Shown here: positions 5,299 through 7,494 of the stretch, in pieces | How positions within the stretch are numbered: the first letter of the stretch is position 1 | Layout: each line of letters starts with the position of its first letter | Source of the DNA: Mycobacterium sp. | Lineage (GTDB): Bacteria; Actinomycetota; Actinomycetes; Mycobacteriales; Mycobacteriaceae | Length of the DNA: 7,494 bases | Reading direction: 5' to 3' | Assembly: GCA_029256565.1 (NCBI GenBank) | Contig: JAQSXQ010000124.1 | Coordinates: 1 to 7,494, forward strand | Made by a program: the position numbers and the translations under genes | The notes under the pieces: model-generated | Seen by the model: only the letters and a program-made list of their open reading frames with translations | Databases searched by the model: none | What the model was told of the DNA's origin: nothing

Positions 5299-6001
5299 GC
5301 AGATCGACCGCGGCGGCCACCAGTTCGGCGTTGCCCGGTGTGATCGACCCGTCGGGAAGCCGCAGCGTGTCCTCCATGCCGATACGGGTCTGAACGTCGC
5401 ACGCGCCGGCATGTTCCAGCAGCGGCCAGCAGCTCTCGTCGAGCCCGTGCAACAGCACCGGCGCCGGCGAATTGGCGGCGCGCACTCTGGCCAGCATGTC
5501 GTCGGCGACGGCGACGTCGTCCTGGCCCTGCAACTCGATCATCACGCGCATGCAGTGCTCGACCATCTCGGACTCCGCCCACGACGCGACGGCCTCGGCG
5601 TGGAACAGCCCGATCTCGACGCCGACGCCCATGTCCAGCAGCACCTTTGCCAGTTCGGGCGCGCCGGGCTCGTGCCAGTTGAGCGAAGCGAAGTCCGGTA
5701 GCACCGTCCACGCCTGCACCGCGCGGCGCCGAGCGTCGGGATCGGGCAGCGCCCAGAACCCCGTCGTGACGCCGAGCGGCAACCCCGGAATGGCCTCGCG
5801 GACGGCCGCGACTGCCGCCCCGACGGCGTCGGGTTCCAGCGAGTCCTTGCCGTCGGGCGTCTTGGGGTGCATGTGCACGGCCTGCGCGCCGGCCTGATGC
5901 GACTGGACTGCGGCCTCGGCCAGTTGGGCAGGCGTGACCGGCAGCCCCGGGTGCTGGTCCGGCGTGCGGGCACCGTTGATGCAGGCCTTGAGGTAGATCA
6001 T
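5288..6001 (-). CDS. BKACE-family enzyme (3-keto-5-aminohexanoate cleavage-like, DUF849), compact form
   Basis: BKACE enzymes are Zn-dependent TIM barrels that condense a beta-keto acid with acetyl-CoA and cleave it to acetoacetate and a new CoA ester; the beta-keto substrate varies between subgroups. Here H43 and H45 (HMHPKT) match the HxH zinc ligands, and E210 in RIGMEDTL matches the third ligand. LKACINGARTP at the N-terminus and SLNWHEPG (106–113) are also family-like. The Arg-Asp following HxH in most members (HARD/HPRD) is Lys-Thr here. The protein has 237 residues against about 270–310 for many members; the shortening is internal, since both ends align. ATG 6001 is preceded by GAGGGG (6008–6013) at 6 bases, and the gene lies 13 bases after the SRPBCC stop, so it is probably cotranscribed with the toxin–antitoxin pair. 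Substrate unknown. Confidence 0.88.
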   Translation of the reverse strand: MIYLKACINGARTPDQHPGLPVTPAQLAEAAVQSHQAGAQAVHMHPKTPDGKDSLEPDAVGAAVAAVREAIPGLPLGVTTGFWALPDPDARRRAVQAWTVLPDFASLNWHEPGAPELAKVLLDMGVGVEIGLFHAEAVASWAESEMVEHCMRVMIELQGQDDVAVADDMLARVRAANSPAPVLLHGLDESCWPLLEHAGACDVQTRIGMEDTLRLPDGSITPGNAELVAAAVDLLSR

Positions 6002-6007
6002 GACGTA

Positions 6008-6013
6008 CCCCTC
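6008..6013 (-). promoter_or_regulatory. Ribosome binding site of the BKACE gene
   Basis: On the minus strand GAGGGG is followed by TACGTC and ATG 6001, a good Shine-Dalgarno at 6-base spacing. It separates this gene from the leaderless-type starts elsewhere in the window and supports its being an internal cistron of the operon. Confidence 0.65.
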
Positions 6014-6014
6014 G

Positions 6015-6446
6015 CTAGCCGAAGACGGCCTTGAACTTCTCCAGAGACGCGCGGATGTCGCTCTTCAGTGCACTCGCGACCACCATGCCGATCGGCCCGA
6101 ACAGCGCGGGACCACCGAGGTGAATGTCGAACGACACCGTGGAGCCGGCAGGCGATGGCTTGATCTTGCCGATCAGCTTGACCTTGACTCCGCCCTTGCC
6201 GTTGCCGTCGAGCGTCATCGACTGCGGCGGCTTCCAGTTCACGATCGTCCAGTCGATGCGGTTGAGCATGCCCTTGACCTCCAAGATCGACGTGATCTTG
6301 GTGCCCTTCTCCAGGTTCTCGGGCAGCTTGCTACGCCACATCCGGTGGATCGTCAGCCACTCCCTGTAGCGCGACAGATCGGACGCAGCCGTCCAGGCCT
6401 GCTCCGGCGGGAGGGGGATCTCGACGGATTCGGAGAGCTTCGCCAT
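6015..6446 (-). CDS. SRPBCC-family protein, Rv0910-type toxin of a type II toxin–antitoxin pair
   Basis: The 143-residue protein has a complete SRPBCC (START/Bet v1-like) helix-grip fold. It opens with SESVEIPLPPEQAWTAASDL (5–24), continues with YREWLTIHRMWRS (27–39), alternating strands through GTVSFDIHLGGP, and ends in the long C-terminal helix ALKSDIRASLEKFKAVFG (126–143) that covers the ligand cavity. The M. tuberculosis homologue Rv0910 is described as a toxin neutralised by Rv0909, and the same gene order and size are seen here. The start ATG 6446 lies 4 bases after the antitoxin stop without a strong Shine-Dalgarno, consistent with translational coupling that keeps antitoxin first. How a lipid-binding-type fold poisons the cell is not evident from the sequence, and a housekeeping role is possible. 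Confidence 0.85.
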   Translation of the reverse strand: MAKLSESVEIPLPPEQAWTAASDLSRYREWLTIHRMWRSKLPENLEKGTKITSILEVKGMLNRIDWTIVNWKPPQSMTLDGNGKGGVKVKLIGKIKPSPAGSTVSFDIHLGGPALFGPIGMVVASALKSDIRASLEKFKAVFG

Positions 6447-6450
6447 CGGC

Positions 6451-6705
6451 CTACGACAGCGGGGGGTTCGGCGCCTGCGGGGGCGTGTTCGGGCCGGGCT
6501 GCTGGTTGGGCGGCACCTGTCCGGGCTGCTGCTTGGCGGCCTGCTCGCGCGCCGCCTTCTTGGCAGCCTCCTGCACCTTGTCGACGTGCGACGCGTACTT
6601 GCCCTGCGTCTTCTTGTCGACGACGTCGCCGACCTTGTCGATGGCGGTCTCTACCTTGTCGGCGTTCTTCGACACCGCGTTCTTCACCTTGTCCAAGAAT
6701 CCCAT
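6451..6705 (-). CDS. Rv0909-type antitoxin (MT0933-like), with proline-rich C-terminal tail
   Basis: The 84-residue basic protein begins MGFLDKVKNAVSKNADKVET, the hallmark of the Rv0909/MT0933 antitoxin family: amphipathic Lys-rich helices (1–58) including VDKKTQGKYASHVDKVQ (29–45). It is cytoplasmic, with no signal or membrane segment. From residue about 59 to the end the chain is Pro/Gln/Asn-rich and surely disordered (PPNQQPGPNTPPQAPNPP). That tail is longer than in the recalled ~60-residue M. tuberculosis protein. It is the first gene of the pair, 20 bases after the ATPase stop, and has its own candidate leaderless promoter. Expected role: bind and neutralise the SRPBCC partner. The family has also been annotated simply as a small stress-like protein, so activity is inferred. 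Confidence 0.83.
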   Translation of the reverse strand: MGFLDKVKNAVSKNADKVETAIDKVGDVVDKKTQGKYASHVDKVQEAAKKAAREQAAKQQPGQVPPNQQPGPNTPPQAPNPPLS

Positions 6706-6711
6706 GCGCTA

Positions 6712-6717
6712 AGCCTA
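6712..6717 (-). promoter_or_regulatory. Candidate -10 element of a leaderless promoter for the toxin–antitoxin operon
   Basis: On the minus strand TAGGCT is followed by exactly 6 bases (TAGCGC) and ATG 6705, identical in hexamer and spacing to the cupin promoter at 4840–4845. No Shine-Dalgarno precedes the ATG. An internal promoter here would let the pair be expressed independently of the ATPase gene. Confidence 0.5.
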
Positions 6718-6732
6718 TAGAACGCTCATAGG
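6714..6732. repeat. Short inverted repeat overlapping the toxin–antitoxin promoter
   Basis: CCTAT (6714–6718) and ATAGG (6728–6732) are complementary arms separated by 9 bases, covering the -10 hexamer and the ATPase stop codon (6726–6728). Position fits an operator for self-regulation of the pair, but the arms are only 5 bases long and could be chance. Confidence 0.35.
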
Positions 6733-7494
6733 TCGGCCGAGCGCCAGAGTCGGCGCCGCTCCCCCAGCATCGCGCCTTGGCTCCACCAGATGACCTCGAT
6801 CAGAGCCGCGCCGATCAGCCCGACGACCAGTGCCGTCGTCGTGACCGAGGCGTTCGACGGATCGAGCAGGAACAACTCCTGCGCCATCGGTACCGAGAAG
6901 ATCAGCACGTAGGCCAGCCCCGACACCGCCACCAGCGCCACGCGCCACCACTCGTACGGCCGGGCCACCACCGCGAGCACCCAGACCGCGCCGACGAGCA
7001 GCGTGATCAACGCCGCGGTCGACGCCTGGGTCTGCTGGGTCGGCGTCGCCGCCCTGCCCTCGTAGGCCAGCAGGTACGACACGAAGGTCGCCGTGCCCAC
7101 CACGACGCCCGATGGCAGCGCCGAGGTCATCACGCGTCGCACGAAACCGGTGTGCGCCCGTTCGTTGTTGGGTGCCAGCGACAGCACGAAGGCCGGGATG
7201 CCGATCGTGAACCACGCCGCGATCGTCACGTGGATCGGCTGGAACGGGAACGGCAGCGGGTCGGTGCCGAAGATCGCCGATGCCAGCCCGGCCAATCCGA
7301 CCGCCATCGCCAGCAGCACCGAGTACACCGTCTTGGTCAGGAACAGGTTCGAGACGCGTTCGATGTTCCCGATGACGCGGCGGCCCTCACCGACGACGTA
7401 CGGCAGCGTGGCGAACTTGTTGTCCAGCAGCACGATCTGGGCCACCGCGCGGGACGCCGACGACCCGGAGCCCATCGCGACGCCGATGTCGGCG
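6726..7494 (-). CDS. ctpE: P-type cation-transporting ATPase, C-terminal end (CtpE-like), truncated by window edge
   Basis: The visible ~255 residues begin in the P-domain hinge: ADIGVAMGSGSSASRAVAQI, the stretch that follows the GDGVND motif in P-type ATPases, runs to the window edge, so the ATG at 7475 is internal. Then VVGEGRRVIGNIERVSNLFLTK leads into six transmembrane segments, counted from that ATG: about 43–69, 76–101, 115–138, 150–170, 173–200 and 206–228. This is the M5–M10 set of class II/III-like pumps. SLAPNNERAH between segments is typical of the mycobacterial CtpE group. CtpE has been reported to take up Ca2+ in M. smegmatis; the ion is not readable from this fragment. Placement directly before an Rv0909/Rv0910 pair supports ctpE identity. 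The phosphorylation and nucleotide-binding domains lie outside the window. Confidence 0.9.
   Translation of the reverse strand, partial: ADIGVAMGSGSSASRAVAQIVLLDNKFATLPYVVGEGRRVIGNIERVSNLFLTKTVYSVLLAMAVGLAGLASAIFGTDPLPFPFQPIHVTIAAWFTIGIPAFVLSLAPNNERAHTGFVRRVMTSALPSGVVVGTATFVSYLLAYEGRAATPTQQTQASTAALITLLVGAVWVLAVVARPYEWWRVALVAVSGLAYVLIFSVPMAQELFLLDPSNASVTTTALVVGLIGAALIEVIWWSQGAMLGERRRLWRSADL

Noticed and set aside
7473..7475. ATG at 7475 as a start of a 249-residue membrane protein
   Set aside because: The frame continues upstream to the edge with ADIGVA, the P-type ATPase hinge sequence, so this Met is internal.
1..7494. CRISPR arrays, tRNA/rRNA genes, insertion sequences, integrases, attachment sites
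   Set aside because: No regularly spaced repeats, cloverleaf-like sequences, transposase motifs or terminal repeats were seen on either strand.

Overview
The window looks like a chromosomal segment of a mycobacterium, probably a fast-growing Mycolicibacterium type, although the species cannot be fixed. It is very GC-rich and densely packed. From memory, the gene set and relative order match the M. tuberculosis Rv0908 (ctpE) – Rv0909/Rv0910 – Rv0912 – Rv0913c – Rv0914c neighbourhood, inverted here and carrying additional genes. No rRNA, tRNA, CRISPR array, insertion sequence or phage gene is visible, and no gene-free stretch exceeds about 80 bases.

Left block (+ strand, 1–3750). A thiolase of the SCP-x/lipid-transfer type enters from the left edge and overlaps by ATGA with a carotenoid cleavage oxygenase gene. 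The oxygenase gene is broken: about 40–50 codons are missing between its first and second iron-binding histidines, and the reading frame changes there. Six bases further on is a regulator made of two tandem copies of an HxlR winged helix plus a Cys/His metal-binding module. Its stop codon lies inside a well-formed CIRCE operator (the HrcA-binding heat-shock element) that precedes an 18-kDa-antigen-type Hsp20 small heat-shock gene with a very strong ribosome binding site. A perfect 11-bp stem follows and probably terminates transcription from both sides.

Middle block (3797–5298). On the minus strand a four-helix membrane protein is followed by a RimJ/RimL-type N-acetyltransferase through a GTGA overlap. 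Divergent from them is a Cupin_5 (DUF985) gene. Only 39 bases separate the two start codons, and each start is preceded at exactly 6 bases by a TANNNT -10 hexamer, suggesting a pair of leaderless promoters.

Right block (minus strand, 5288–7494). Read in transcriptional order, the C-terminal end of a P-type cation ATPase (CtpE-like) leads to a small Lys-rich Rv0909-type antitoxin, an Rv0910-type SRPBCC toxin, and a compact BKACE (3-keto-5-aminohexanoate cleavage-like) enzyme. Gaps are 4–20 bases, so this may be one operon with an internal leaderless promoter ahead of the antitoxin. The BKACE and cupin genes collide tail to tail with an 11-base overlap.

The items most worth attention are the CIRCE operator embedded in the end of the regulator gene, the deleted and frameshifted oxygenase, the duplicated HxlR–metal-module architecture, and the repeated -10-plus-6-nt leaderless start arrangement.
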